A DNA stretch of 62,916 nt from Bacteroidales bacterium (GCA_017962665.1 JAGCUU010000040.1:1-62916), one strand, 5' to 3'. Counted from the first letter of the stretch, positions 50,766 through 60,944 are shown. Made by a program: numbers and translations. Notes: generated by a model not told the origin, from the letters alone.

Positions 50766-53700
50766 ATCAAAAAGTTTGGCAAAATATTTCGGCGCATTCT
50801 CCTGACCCTCTTCATTGTGGTCTATGTGGTCATTGCGTTGCTTAACCACACATTGGTGCAGTCTATGGCAGGCTCTGTGGCGAGCAACCATTTCAGCAGC
50901 GAATGGGGTGGCAAGGTCAAGATTGGCTCTATTGGTTGCAATCCTTTCAATCATTTGGTACTACGCAACGTGGAGTTAATAGCTCCTGACAACGACACCG
51001 TATGTCAGGCCGGAACCGTAGCCCTCCGTTTTGACAAGTTTCCATACGACAGCCACGGTCTCTCCTTCTCTCGCGCCAAAGTCAAAGACACCTACTATCA
51101 CCTAAAAATCGACACTACCGGCATCAACCTTCAATTCATTATCAGTCACTACGTAAAAAAAGAAAAAAAGAAGACTAAAAGCCCTACGGAATTCAAGGTC
51201 ATCGTAGACGACCTGATTCTTCAAAACGTTCACTACAAGCAAGACCTCAAAGAACGCCTCAGCACCAAAAAAAGAACCGATATCAAAGGTGTCGATGTGG
51301 TACACATGGACTACAACCATATCAATGGAAGGTTTCGCAATGTCAGAGTCGACAAAGACCGTGTCACATGCCGTATAGACAAACTGTCTACCGTAGAACG
51401 CTCGGGACTCGAGGTAATAGATATGCACTCCAATATTTACGTCTCTCCCTCTGGTATCAGCGCGACCAACCTCCACCTCGAAACTGCCGATTCCAAGCTC
51501 ATGGGCGATGTTCTGCTTGACTACACTAATTGGAAGAGCATGTCACATTTCCTCGACAGCGTTGTCCTGACATGTCACTTCCTCGAAGGCTCATACGGCA
51601 ATATGCGCGACGCCGCTTTTTGGACCAATGCCCTATGGGGCATGGACGAAAAAATATTTATCGATGGATGGTTCAGCGGTCCCATTAGCGATTTCCACGC
51701 CGACAGCGTACATCTCGCCTTTGGCAGTGAAACCACATTGGATTTGGACGCTTCCATCTATGGACTCCCTCATATCGACACCACAGTCATCAACGCCAAC
51801 ATACACAAGCTCCACACCACCTATAACGACCTCGCAGCCATTCGCCACCCCAAAGGCGATGTCATGAAAGCCGCCAAACTGATGAAAAAATTAGAAACCT
51901 TCGATTTGGAGGCCACCTTTGCCGGAACCATCTATGACTTTTATGCAACACTGGACATGAACACCTCCAGCGGTGATGTTAAAGGCGACGTAGTGCTGGC
52001 AATGGATCCCAAAAAGAGAGATTACCGCTACGTGGGAGAGCTGTCGTCCAACGGATTCCTCATCGGTCGGATTGCCCCCAACGAATGGATTTCAAGAAGC
52101 GGCTTCGACCTCCAGTTCGAAGGTGAAGGATTTGACCCCCGCAAAATGAACGCCTCCGCGGAAGGACAACTGCACCATACAGTGGTCAAAGGCCAGCGGC
52201 TTACATCCGAGGCGGCATTCTCCGCTGAAGCGTCTGACGGCGTCGTGTCCGCCGACATCAGCATGGACGACGAACTGGCGGCTCTATCGGCTCACGGCGA
52301 GATTGAATGGCGGGAAGACTACCCTCGCTACAGAGCCAATCTGGATGCAAGCCACGTCGACCTCAAAAGGTTCGGTCTCTGGAACGATACCTGCGACAAG
52401 GAGGCCTCCCTGGATGCAAGAATCGACGCCCGCTACTGGGCTTCAGACGAAACAAACAACTTCGCCCGCGTTGCAGTGGATGGTTTTTCACTGAACACAA
52501 CAACAAGAAAATGCAAACTAAAAAATGCCGTCCTTGCCATAAGAGAACAAAACCGGTGGAAAAATGTGACACTCCGAAGCGACATCCTCAACGCCCAAGT
52601 TAGAGGATATTTCCACTACGACGCTCTGGGGCAGATGGCAACGAAGATGCTCAACGACTACTGGATCGGGGCAAAACATGACGACAATAATCAGAATTAC
52701 GACAAAATAGCCGACGCCAGATTCGAGCTGAACGCCGTATGGAACGACACCGCCGAAATACTCAAAGCGTTTCTCCCTCAGCTTACCATAGCCACAGGCA
52801 CCACACTACAAGCTAACTATAATTTTGTTGAAGCCCTCAAACCGATTCTTAGGTCGGACTCCATTGGTTGGGGCAACATACGGCTATATAACGTCGGACT
52901 GAATGGCGAAGCAATAGCCGAACAATACAATAGCAGGCTCACCACCGACGAGATAAAGATCGGCAAAATGGTCATCGCGGAAAGGTCTGACATAACCTTG
53001 GAATGTTCCCAAAGAGAGGCTTCCAGCCGCATATACTGGGAGAATAGCAGCGATGCCATCGGCAACGGCGACCTTAACCTGAGACTGACAGCCACCGACG
53101 AGACAGAAGGGATGAAGCTGATTGTCGGAAAAACAGCTCTCGAATTAGGCGGAAGGGAATGGCAGATAATCGAGAAAGGCGATGTAATCTTTACTCCCGA
53201 CGGATACAAAATTGACGGTCTCTCGATGAAAAGCGGTGAAAGTTACCTTACCGTTGAAGCCGACGCCATGAACTCCACAGAGAGCTTGCTGACCATTAAT
53301 TTAGAAAAATTCCGATTAGAGGTACTCAACCCCGTCATCAACGGCATCATTGACGGCGCTTCGATTAATGGCGCAGCTGACGGTACAATAGTCTTCAACT
53401 CCGGCAACGACAACAGCGGAAGGATGACCGCAGACCTGAAAGCCAACAACCTTGTCATCGATGGAGAACAGCTTGGCGACGCCACAATTATAACAACCTG
53501 GAACGATGAACTGGAAAGAATAGAGCTGACTGTCAACACTGAAAGAAAACATTCCGAAGGAAAAGCTCAAAAGCCCCTACGTATTAACGGAATTATCGAA
53601 ACCCGTAGTTCCGCTCTTGACATCACTGCAGAAATTGACGACCTGGCCCTCGACATTATAGCTCCTATGGTTAACTCTTTCGCCTCCGACGTCAAGGGCA

Positions 53701-55253
53701 ACATCAAGGGCAACATCAAGATTGGCGGCACACTACAAGAACCGGAAATCACCGGGATCGCCATGGTCGACAAGGGCTTGATTCACATCGACATGCTTAA
53801 TACCGCATTCGGATTCTCCGACACATTATTCCTTGACCGGAATGCCATCCAGCTCGGCGAATTTATCATCAACGACGAACGCGGCAATAAGGCAACTGCA
53901 TCAGGTTCTATCAAACACAAAAACCTCAAAGATTTCGACTTGGACATCGGCCTGAAGAGCGACAAACTGCTATGCCTGAACACTACAGCACGCCACAACG
54001 AAACCTACTACGGCACTGTTATTGCCGCCGTGGACGGCATTGTAAAAGGCAAAATCGAAAATATCGACATCGTCCTTAACGCACATACACTTCAAGGTTC
54101 CACCATAAACGTGCCAATCAACGACAAACGAGAAGCAGCGCAAGCCGACTATATCCGTTTCATCTCTCCCGAAGATGACGAGGATGAGATTGGCGGCATT
54201 GGTATCAGCGGCACATTAGGCAAGAGTGTGAACGACCCTGATGAGGCTTCCTCCAGCAATGCAAACGTCTTCAATCTGACTATCAACGCAGAGGTCAACA
54301 GGGATATGACTGTTCGCCTGCCTATGGATTTCTCCTCGGTTGGGGCCGACGTCAAAGCACGCGGCGACGGCGACCTCCAAATCAGAGTAGGCACAGGGAT
54401 GCCGTTCTCCCTTATTGGAGACTACGAGATGTCGGACGGAACAGTAAGCTTGGATATACTAAGCATTATCAGCAAGGTGTTCGCCATCGACGAAGGCAGC
54501 TCCATAACATTCCCGGGAGCCGTATCAGATGCCCTCTTCGACATCAGGGCAGTCTTCTCTCAAAGGGTCAACATGTCCTCACTTACCGGCTCTCTCTCAA
54601 GCACCGACTCGCAAAAGCCTGTACTCGTGGAAAACATCATCGCTCTTAGCGGAACCATCCAATCCCCTGACATCAACTTCGATATCCGTCTTCCCAATGC
54701 CGACCAAAGCACACAGGAGGAAGTCTTCGCCTATATCGACAGAAACAACGAGCGCGATATGTTGAACCAGACTGTATCTCTTCTGGTGTCAAAGAAATTC
54801 TATAATTCCTCTGCATCCAACAACAGCGACCAATCAACCAATACAGGCGACGAAGCCTATGGATTTGTGGCCAACACGTTAGGCAGCATGGTGAGCGACA
54901 TGGTACAAGTCGTGGATGTCAATTTCGCCTATCAAGCCGGCAACTCGCTAACCACAGAACAATATGCTGTAGACATCAGCAAGGAATGGAACAAACTCTA
55001 TTTCGAGACAACCTTCGGCTTCGGCGGCGAATCACGTGAAATGTCGGAAAACAGCGGCAACAACAATATGACTGGAGATATGTTGGTGGGTTACAAAATA
55101 AACCCGCGCCTGCACCTCTTTGTGTTCAACCGCAGCAACACCAACGACTATACACGTTCAGACCTTCCCTATAAACAAGGTGTTGGACTTAAATACACAA
55201 GGGATTTCGACAAGGTAAGAGATCTCTTCGTAAGACGTAGAAACAAAAAATAA
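50766..55253 (+). CDS. TamB-like translocation/assembly protein
   Basis: A very large exported protein of about 1495 residues: one N-terminal membrane anchor, a long beta-helix of repeated strands (a lipid groove as in AsmA/TamB), and a C-terminal TamB (DUF490) domain, from about 1220 on, ending LGLKYTRDFDKVRDLFVRRRNKK. It probably carries phospholipid or helps build outer-membrane proteins. The start is odd. The frame opens at 50763 after a TAG stop and reads, from ATC 50766, I-K-K-F-G-K-I-F-R-R-I-L-L-T-L, a typical positive N-in anchor. The first GTG (50817) would cut into this anchor. So an ATC start, or a base error of ATG, is likely. The GT9 gene follows by 1 nt. Confidence 0.85.
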   Translation: MKKFGKIFRRILLTLFIVVYVVIALLNHTLVQSMAGSVASNHFSSEWGGKVKIGSIGCNPFNHLVLRNVELIAPDNDTVCQAGTVALRFDKFPYDSHGLSFSRAKVKDTYYHLKIDTTGINLQFIISHYVKKEKKKTKSPTEFKVIVDDLILQNVHYKQDLKERLSTKKRTDIKGVDVVHMDYNHINGRFRNVRVDKDRVTCRIDKLSTVERSGLEVIDMHSNIYVSPSGISATNLHLETADSKLMGDVLLDYTNWKSMSHFLDSVVLTCHFLEGSYGNMRDAAFWTNALWGMDEKIFIDGWFSGPISDFHADSVHLAFGSETTLDLDASIYGLPHIDTTVINANIHKLHTTYNDLAAIRHPKGDVMKAAKLMKKLETFDLEATFAGTIYDFYATLDMNTSSGDVKGDVVLAMDPKKRDYRYVGELSSNGFLIGRIAPNEWISRSGFDLQFEGEGFDPRKMNASAEGQLHHTVVKGQRLTSEAAFSAEASDGVVSADISMDDELAALSAHGEIEWREDYPRYRANLDASHVDLKRFGLWNDTCDKEASLDARIDARYWASDETNNFARVAVDGFSLNTTTRKCKLKNAVLAIREQNRWKNVTLRSDILNAQVRGYFHYDALGQMATKMLNDYWIGAKHDDNNQNYDKIADARFELNAVWNDTAEILKAFLPQLTIATGTTLQANYNFVEALKPILRSDSIGWGNIRLYNVGLNGEAIAEQYNSRLTTDEIKIGKMVIAERSDITLECSQREASSRIYWENSSDAIGNGDLNLRLTATDETEGMKLIVGKTALELGGREWQIIEKGDVIFTPDGYKIDGLSMKSGESYLTVEADAMNSTESLLTINLEKFRLEVLNPVINGIIDGASINGAADGTIVFNSGNDNSGRMTADLKANNLVIDGEQLGDATIITTWNDELERIELTVNTERKHSEGKAQKPLRINGIIETRSSALDITAEIDDLALDIIAPMVNSFASDVKGNIKGNIKIGGTLQEPEITGIAMVDKGLIHIDMLNTAFGFSDTLFLDRNAIQLGEFIINDERGNKATASGSIKHKNLKDFDLDIGLKSDKLLCLNTTARHNETYYGTVIAAVDGIVKGKIENIDIVLNAHTLQGSTINVPINDKREAAQADYIRFISPEDDEDEIGGIGISGTLGKSVNDPDEASSSNANVFNLTINAEVNRDMTVRLPMDFSSVGADVKARGDGDLQIRVGTGMPFSLIGDYEMSDGTVSLDILSIISKVFAIDEGSSITFPGAVSDALFDIRAVFSQRVNMSSLTGSLSSTDSQKPVLVENIIALSGTIQSPDINFDIRLPNADQSTQEEVFAYIDRNNERDMLNQTVSLLVSKKFYNSSASNNSDQSTNTGDEAYGFVANTLGSMVSDMVQVVDVNFAYQAGNSLTTEQYAVDISKEWNKLYFETTFGFGGESREMSENSGNNNMTGDMLVGYKINPRLHLFVFNRSNTNDYTRSDLPYKQGVGLKYTRDFDKVRDLFVRRRNKK

Positions 55254-55254
55254 A

Positions 55255-56238
55255 ATGAGGATTCTTGTTATTAGGCTGAGTTCTCTGGGAGATGTGCTGC
55301 TGACCACTCCTGTACTACGGTGTCTGAAAAAACAGCTGCCGCATGTTGAGTTGCATCTCGCAACAAGACCTCAATGCGCACAACTGATAGCAAACAACCC
55401 CTATATTGATAAAATAATCGAGGTTGACAAAGATTTTTCCGACTACGGCATTTTCAAAGGCCGTTATGACTGGATTGTCGACCTACACAACAACCGTCGC
55501 TCTAAACGTATCCGCAAGTCAGCAGGAGAAAAGACAAAATCGGTGATATACCGGAAAGAGAACCTACACAAATTTATTTATATCTGGACCAAAATAAACG
55601 TAATGTCAGGCATGCATGTCGTCGACAGATATATGCATGCCGTCTCCACTCTGGGAGTGAAAGCCGATAACGAAGGTCTGGACCTCTTTCTCGACAATGT
55701 GGACAGAACTAATATCAAAGGTTTATGCGACACCATTGCCAAAGAGGAGCAATATGTGGTTTTTGCCTGCGGTGCACAGCATTCCACCAAACGCATCCCG
55801 CCTGAAAAGCTCCTGCAGTTAGCCGAAATGATAGACTCCAAAGTATTGCTGCTCGGCGACAAAAACGACAGAAATCGCATAGACCAATGCTCGGCGGTAA
55901 AGCCCGACAATGTATTGAATTTGTGTGGGGAGACCACCCTGATGCAGTCTGCGGCAATAGTTGAAAAAGCTTCCGCCGTAGTAACCCCAGACTCTGTGAT
56001 GATGCATATCTCCGCAGCGTTACGCAGGCCTGTTTTCGCCATTTGGGGAGCCACCGCTCCCTCGTTTGGATTCACTGCTTTCCGCACCGACAGACGCGAT
56101 TTCGTCGCAGAAAGGCTCTGGTGCCACCCATGCAGCAGGATGGGGAGCGAACGATGTCCTCTCGGACACTTCAAATGCATGGAAAACCACGACTGGGCCA
56201 TGCTTGTAAAAATGATTAACTCCAAGATAAAAAAATAA
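55255..56238 (+). CDS. glycosyltransferase family 9 (heptosyltransferase-like)
   Basis: A 327-residue cytoplasmic enzyme of GT9, which adds heptose or a related sugar to LPS core. RILVIRLSSLGDVLLTTPVLRCLKKQ (1-28) is the acceptor-site start, VDLHNNRRS lies in the first domain, and the C-terminal donor site has PPEKLLQLAE, LLGDKNDR, LCGETTLMQSA and TPDSVMMHISAAL. It starts 1 nt after the TamB-like stop and 5 nt before the next gene, so the three are one unit for cell-envelope work. Confidence 0.92.
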   Translation: MRILVIRLSSLGDVLLTTPVLRCLKKQLPHVELHLATRPQCAQLIANNPYIDKIIEVDKDFSDYGIFKGRYDWIVDLHNNRRSKRIRKSAGEKTKSVIYRKENLHKFIYIWTKINVMSGMHVVDRYMHAVSTLGVKADNEGLDLFLDNVDRTNIKGLCDTIAKEEQYVVFACGAQHSTKRIPPEKLLQLAEMIDSKVLLLGDKNDRNRIDQCSAVKPDNVLNLCGETTLMQSAAIVEKASAVVTPDSVMMHISAALRRPVFAIWGATAPSFGFTAFRTDRRDFVAERLWCHPCSRMGSERCPLGHFKCMENHDWAMLVKMINSKIKK

Positions 56239-56243
56239 AAATT

Positions 56244-57164
56244 ATGCTTGCCAAAGGTATTTTACTATTGTCCGCCTGTTTTGCATTTGTGTTCTGTAGT
56301 CCAAGGCATACGGTTTGCCCAAACGACACCACTTACATTGATACAACCCAAGAAACCAACAATGCCAACATAGATTCACTACTCATTGTAAATGGAGAAT
56401 GGCTGATAGACAGTCTGGACGGCTTTGTCCTGAAAAGAGTACAATTTGATAATAAAGAATGCCTTGGCTCTAACCAGTATGTTTGCATCCTCGAAATAGC
56501 GCCGGAATCTCCTCGCCGTTTAGCATTCACCTACGAGCCACGTCGCACTCCGACTTCGACTCACGCCAAACGCAATAACGCAATAGCCGCCATCAACGGC
56601 TCATTCTTCGACATGAAATACCACAACCCTATCTGCTATCTCCGTATTGACGGCAAGGAGAAAGGCATCAACACCCCTCAAAAGAGCGACAGTATCAACC
56701 GAAAATACTATCAGTACGGCTCAATGAAACTTGAAAAAGGCCGTCCAGTGTTCTTCATTCCCGACAGCGGACGTTTCGCCGAACGGCTCTTGGCCGACAG
56801 TAACATCATGACCGCAGGTCCGTTACTGATATATCACGGCAAGCTCATCCCCATGCGCGACGACAAGGAGTTCGTCACCAACCGCCACAACAGAACTGCC
56901 ATTGGAACAAAAAAAGACGGCACCGTTCTCCTTGTGACAATAGACGGACGCATGAAGCTCTCTGAAGGGATGTCCCTCATGGATTTCCAAAAATTATTGT
57001 ATTATCTCGGTTGCGAAGATGCCCTCAACCTGGACGGTGGAGGCTCAACAACCATGTATGTCAAAGGATTTGAACACAGTGGTATTGTCAATCACCCTAC
57101 CGACAACGGAAAATATGATTTCAAGGGCGAACGGGATGTATCCAACTGTGTCATAATTAAATAG
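56244..57164 (+). CDS. exported phosphodiester glycosidase (NAGPA-domain) protein
   Basis: A 306-residue protein with an N-terminal signal (LLLSACFAFVFC, possibly a lipobox Cys 18) and an NAGPA domain: INGSFFDM, the R-T-A-I-G strand, and the catalytic-site hallmark ALNLDGGGSTTMYV. The family includes the enzyme that removes GlcNAc from phosphodiesters in lysosomes; bacterial members act on glycan phosphodiesters, substrate unknown. It follows the GT9 gene by 5 nt and precedes the helicase-nuclease by 32 nt. Confidence 0.85.
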   Translation: MLAKGILLLSACFAFVFCSPRHTVCPNDTTYIDTTQETNNANIDSLLIVNGEWLIDSLDGFVLKRVQFDNKECLGSNQYVCILEIAPESPRRLAFTYEPRRTPTSTHAKRNNAIAAINGSFFDMKYHNPICYLRIDGKEKGINTPQKSDSINRKYYQYGSMKLEKGRPVFFIPDSGRFAERLLADSNIMTAGPLLIYHGKLIPMRDDKEFVTNRHNRTAIGTKKDGTVLLVTIDGRMKLSEGMSLMDFQKLLYYLGCEDALNLDGGGSTTMYVKGFEHSGIVNHPTDNGKYDFKGERDVSNCVIIK

Positions 57165-57196
57165 CATCAGGCTTAATATCTATACAGACTCATCAA

Positions 57197-60100
57197 ATGG
57201 AAAGATTTATCATCTGCCGTGCTTCCGCCGGATCTGGAAAAACATATACGCTGGTGCGACAATACATTGAGACCGCCATCGCCTCTCCCTCTCAGACAGA
57301 GAGCCGCTTCAAGCATATTCTTGCCATCACTTTTACAAACAAAGCGGCAAACGGCATGAAAGAGCGCGTGATGTCACAGCTTCACAAAATTGCCACAGAC
57401 AATCCTGATGCCGATAATCTGGTCGCTGAAATCAGTAGCCACCTATCCATTGACAATGATGAGACCCGTCGGAGATGCAGCATCCTCCTCTCATCCATTC
57501 TCCACAACTACTCCGATTTCGCAATATGCACCATAGACAGTTTTGTCCATAGGCTTGTAAGGACTTTTGCGCTCGACCTACAAATGCCGATGAATTTCAG
57601 TCTCTCTATCGACAATAAAAAAATCATCAGCACCGCAGTGAGCGACCTGCTCTCCAAAGCGGGCACCACAGACTACGACGATCTCACGAAAGTACTCTGC
57701 TCCTTTATGGAAAGTCGTATGGCCGACAATAAAAATTTCAAAATTGAGGACAAAATAGAAAACCTGGCAAAAGAAATATTCGAAGAGGATGCACCCGCAT
57801 ATCTTGCAGAACTGAACAAAATTGACATCAAGAAATATTTGGAAATACAAAGTCAACTCTATGGAGAAAACAAGAAATTCGAAAAAACCATCTCCGGTGC
57901 TGCCAAAGAATTTGTTGATGACTGCAGCAAGACAGGTCTGACCATTGATGATTTCCCGAACAAGAAAAGTGGAATCCTACCCTTCTTTATAAGGTTGGCC
58001 AACAACGATTTCTCCAAAATCAACGATCCCCACGCAAGAGTCCGCGAAGCATTCAGCAAAAAAGACATTGCATGCAAGTCTACACCTGATGATATCAAAG
58101 TCAAACTTGACGCCGTATTGCCATCTTTTATGAAAGCCTACGATATTATAGGCTCCCTTATAGAAAAAGAACTAACGGAATACAACACCCGCAAACTTTT
58201 GCTTGCCAACATATACGGATTAGCTTTGTTAGGTCACGTAAACCAGCTGAAAGAGCTCTACTATAAGGAAAACGACATAGTCCACATCTCGGAATTCAAT
58301 AAACGTATCTCTAACGAGGTGATGAACGAGCCGGCACCATTCATCTATGAACGTATCGGCAACCGCTACTACAACTACCTTATAGACGAGTTCCAGGACA
58401 CCAGCAAGATGCAGTGGCTTAACTTCCTCCCCCTTATTGACGAAGCCATGTCACGCCAGTACAACGACGACACCTCCGAATGCGGTATGCAGTCTCTCGT
58501 CGTGGGCGACGGCAAACAGGCCATATATCGCTTCCGGCAAGGAGATGTGAGACAGTTCATGAGGCTGCCAAAAGTGGAAAGCGACCTACATGGGAAAACA
58601 CTGGCCTACAACTCCAAAGTCAATGAATTAAAATACAACTACCGCACACGCTCAAACATCGTCGAGTTCAACAACAGATTCTTTGAAAAAACAATAAGCA
58701 AGTATTTCAACAATAATCCTGAACTGACCGAGCTCTATCTTGGTGAAAAGGAAGAATACGAATCCTATGGGCCACGTCTCCAACAGAAATGGAAAAAAGA
58801 AGGCGGATACGTACAAGCATCTTTCACTGAAAAGGAGACACTCTACGATGATGTCGTCAATGCAATACGACATCAAAAAGAAGATTGCAACTACAACTAT
58901 AGCGACATCATGGTACTGGCACGGCGGAACAACATCCTCGTATCCATTGCCGAGAAGCTGACAGCGGCTGGAATACCCATTGTGTCATCCGAGTCATTTA
59001 TCCTCTCAAACAGTAAAGTGATACTGCTGATGAAATCTATCATGGAGTATCTTGTCGACCCCCAAGACAGGGTGGCATCACTTCAAGTGTTGCAGTTATC
59101 TGTTGGTTGCGGATGTATCGCACCCGACGACAGCCTTTTGTGGCAGTTGCGTGAAAAAAAATTCAAAGTCGAAGAGATTCTCAATAGACAAGGGATAGAT
59201 TTCAATTTCGACTATATGCGATCTCTTCCCCTTTACGACTGCTGCGAGCACATACTCCGTGTATTCCGTCTTGAGGGCAAAGAGTCAGGATATGTGGCCA
59301 CACTGCTTGACGTAGCCAATAAATTCCAACGGAACAATCTTGCCGAGCTGAGCGAATTCACGAACTATCTGAACGAGAATATTGACAAAATGTCAAGTTC
59401 CACATCTTCTGATATGGATGCCGTGAACCTGATGACCATTCACAAAGCCAAAGGCCTTGAATCCAAAATAGTAATCTACGTTTTACCCTATATTATATCG
59501 AGAGGGGACCAGATGTGGGTCAGAGTGGACGACAACGAACAATTAGGTCTGCCTGTCGCTTATGTAAGCAAGATAAAGTCTCCGACGTTATTCAACAATA
59601 TTTTCATGGAAGAGGATAGGCTCTTGGAAATGGATCAAATCAACGTACTTTATGTGGCAATGACGCGAGCCGAAGAGAAACTGCTTGTTTTCTGTGAAAA
59701 CAACGAATCCGAAAAAAACAAGAACAAAAACAAAGACAATAAAAAGGACAACATCACACTGCTTCACGACTTTGTGAAAACAGACAGTCTCACGCAAAAA
59801 TACAACAATGGAGAGAGCAATAAAGAGATTTATATTATAGGCGAAGATTCTATCAAACACAGTAGTCCCGAAGTAAAAGAAAACACCCATTCTATTATAG
59901 AGGTTGACGACCTTGTATTCCCAAAATGGGAAGGCAGGGTTATCGTTGCAGCCAACAACGCCGTACTTCTCTCGCCTCTCGAGTCAGACAGTCGCCGCTA
60001 CGGCATTCTCATCCACGATCTTCTTTCTCAAATCAGGACAATGGACGATGTCGACAGCGTAGTAAACAATTATTGCTTAGAGCACCATCTGCAGGACTCA

Positions 60101-60394
60101 GTCCGCGACAGCATCTTAAAACGCATTAAAAATATGATTAACAGCGATGACAATCGCCGTTATTTCGACCCAAGTTACGAGGTGGCCTGCGAAGAATCCA
60201 TTGTCATCAACGGAGAAATACGACGACCCGACCGCATCGTCTTCGGCACAGACTCCACCTGGGTTGTAGACTTCAAAACAGGTGCACGCGACGACGAAAC
60301 TCACAAACATTATGAAAGACAGGTAGGAGAATACGCCGCCGCGCTTACAGCCATGGGTTATCACAATGTGAAACCCGTTATCATCTACTTATAG
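57197..60394 (+). CDS. AddA/RecB-like helicase-nuclease
   Basis: A 1065-residue ATP-dependent exonuclease. Walker A A9-S-A-G-S-G-K-T16, FTNKAANGMKERV, motif II DEFQD (397-401), GDGKQAIYRFRQGD, YRTRSN, LMTIHKAKGLESKIV and VAMTRAEEK make it a UvrD-type helicase; a C-terminal PD-(D/E)XK nuclease has RRPDRIVF, D1025-F-K1027 and the QVGEYAAAL helix. It likely processes double-strand breaks before recombination. AddB, normally its partner, does not flank it here. The final gene ends 6 nt from the convergent small lipoprotein gene. Confidence 0.92.
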   Translation: MERFIICRASAGSGKTYTLVRQYIETAIASPSQTESRFKHILAITFTNKAANGMKERVMSQLHKIATDNPDADNLVAEISSHLSIDNDETRRRCSILLSSILHNYSDFAICTIDSFVHRLVRTFALDLQMPMNFSLSIDNKKIISTAVSDLLSKAGTTDYDDLTKVLCSFMESRMADNKNFKIEDKIENLAKEIFEEDAPAYLAELNKIDIKKYLEIQSQLYGENKKFEKTISGAAKEFVDDCSKTGLTIDDFPNKKSGILPFFIRLANNDFSKINDPHARVREAFSKKDIACKSTPDDIKVKLDAVLPSFMKAYDIIGSLIEKELTEYNTRKLLLANIYGLALLGHVNQLKELYYKENDIVHISEFNKRISNEVMNEPAPFIYERIGNRYYNYLIDEFQDTSKMQWLNFLPLIDEAMSRQYNDDTSECGMQSLVVGDGKQAIYRFRQGDVRQFMRLPKVESDLHGKTLAYNSKVNELKYNYRTRSNIVEFNNRFFEKTISKYFNNNPELTELYLGEKEEYESYGPRLQQKWKKEGGYVQASFTEKETLYDDVVNAIRHQKEDCNYNYSDIMVLARRNNILVSIAEKLTAAGIPIVSSESFILSNSKVILLMKSIMEYLVDPQDRVASLQVLQLSVGCGCIAPDDSLLWQLREKKFKVEEILNRQGIDFNFDYMRSLPLYDCCEHILRVFRLEGKESGYVATLLDVANKFQRNNLAELSEFTNYLNENIDKMSSSTSSDMDAVNLMTIHKAKGLESKIVIYVLPYIISRGDQMWVRVDDNEQLGLPVAYVSKIKSPTLFNNIFMEEDRLLEMDQINVLYVAMTRAEEKLLVFCENNESEKNKNKNKDNKKDNITLLHDFVKTDSLTQKYNNGESNKEIYIIGEDSIKHSSPEVKENTHSIIEVDDLVFPKWEGRVIVAANNAVLLSPLESDSRRYGILIHDLLSQIRTMDDVDSVVNNYCLEHHLQDSVRDSILKRIKNMINSDDNRRYFDPSYEVACEESIVINGEIRRPDRIVFGTDSTWVVDFKTGARDDETHKHYERQVGEYAAALTAMGYHNVKPVIIYL

Positions 60395-60399
60395 AAAAA

Positions 60400-60645
60400 C
60401 TACTTTTTATACGGACGGGCTATGTCGTCCGGATCAATATCGGGTTCATTGTATTCCGTGCAGAAACGGTATGCATTGCCACGTGTAAAGTCAAGTGACG
60501 AGCACGATTGATCCTGCGACACGTATTCTATTTCTTTGATAGTGCTGTTTCCATTATAAACATAACATTTGCAGCTTTTGGTATCACAGGAAACCATTGC
60601 CAAAAAAGCTGACATAATTGCAACAAAAAGAAATATTTTTTTCAT
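60400..60645 (-). CDS. small lipoprotein, Cys-rich
   Basis: An 81-residue lipoprotein starting at ATG 60645 (MKKIFLFVAIMSAFLAMVSC). After the lipobox Cys come K-C-K-C-Y-V-Y, a central CSSLDF and RFCTEYNEPDIDPDD. It is a paralogue of the gene just upstream: both share x-C-x-C-Y, a second Cys before L, a Y/F-C-T-E-Y/W motif and an acidic EPDID-type end. Family and function unknown. The outer-membrane face is the likely location. Confidence 0.75.
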   Translation of the reverse strand: MKKIFLFVAIMSAFLAMVSCDTKSCKCYVYNGNSTIKEIEYVSQDQSCSSLDFTRGNAYRFCTEYNEPDIDPDDIARPYKK

Positions 60646-60662
60646 ATCAAATAATTTTTTTT

Positions 60663-60944
60663 TCATTTCTTACCCCAAAACATCCTGACGACATCCATTG
60701 TATCGATTTCCGGGTCATCCCATTCGGTACAATATCGGTAGCTGGAATCGTCGGGGTTAATATTACTGTATCCCAATTCACCACATGGAGTAGAAGGATC
60801 GATATATGTTTCGCTAACCCTTACACTACCCCATTTTTCAAGCAGATAACATCGGCAGGGCTTGGTACTGCAGGAGGACAGCAGCAACAGCCCTGCAATT
60901 GCTGCTGTAATTATGAATTTTGAATTTTGAATTTTGAATTTCAT
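60663..60944 (-). CDS. small lipoprotein, Cys-rich (paralogue)
   Basis: A 93-residue lipoprotein, signal FIITAAIAGLLLLSSC, then K-P-C-R-C-Y-L, CGELGY, YRYCTEWDDPEID. It is a tandem paralogue of the downstream gene. Its first codons (M-K-F-K-I-Q-N-S-K-F) are encoded by a 7-bp repeat, so the N-terminal region before the signal is prone to copy-number change. It lies 13 nt after the GH92 stop and is probably co-transcribed with it. Confidence 0.75.
   Translation of the reverse strand: MKFKIQNSKFIITAAIAGLLLLSSCSTKPCRCYLLEKWGSVRVSETYIDPSTPCGELGYSNINPDDSSYRYCTEWDDPEIDTMDVVRMFWGKK
60915..60941. repeat. GAATTTT heptamer repeat at the lipoprotein start
   Basis: Four nearly complete 7-mers GAATTTT run from 60915 to 60941, directly next to the ATG at 60942-60944 (minus). 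Adding or losing a copy would change the reading frame of the signal peptide. Confidence 0.85.
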
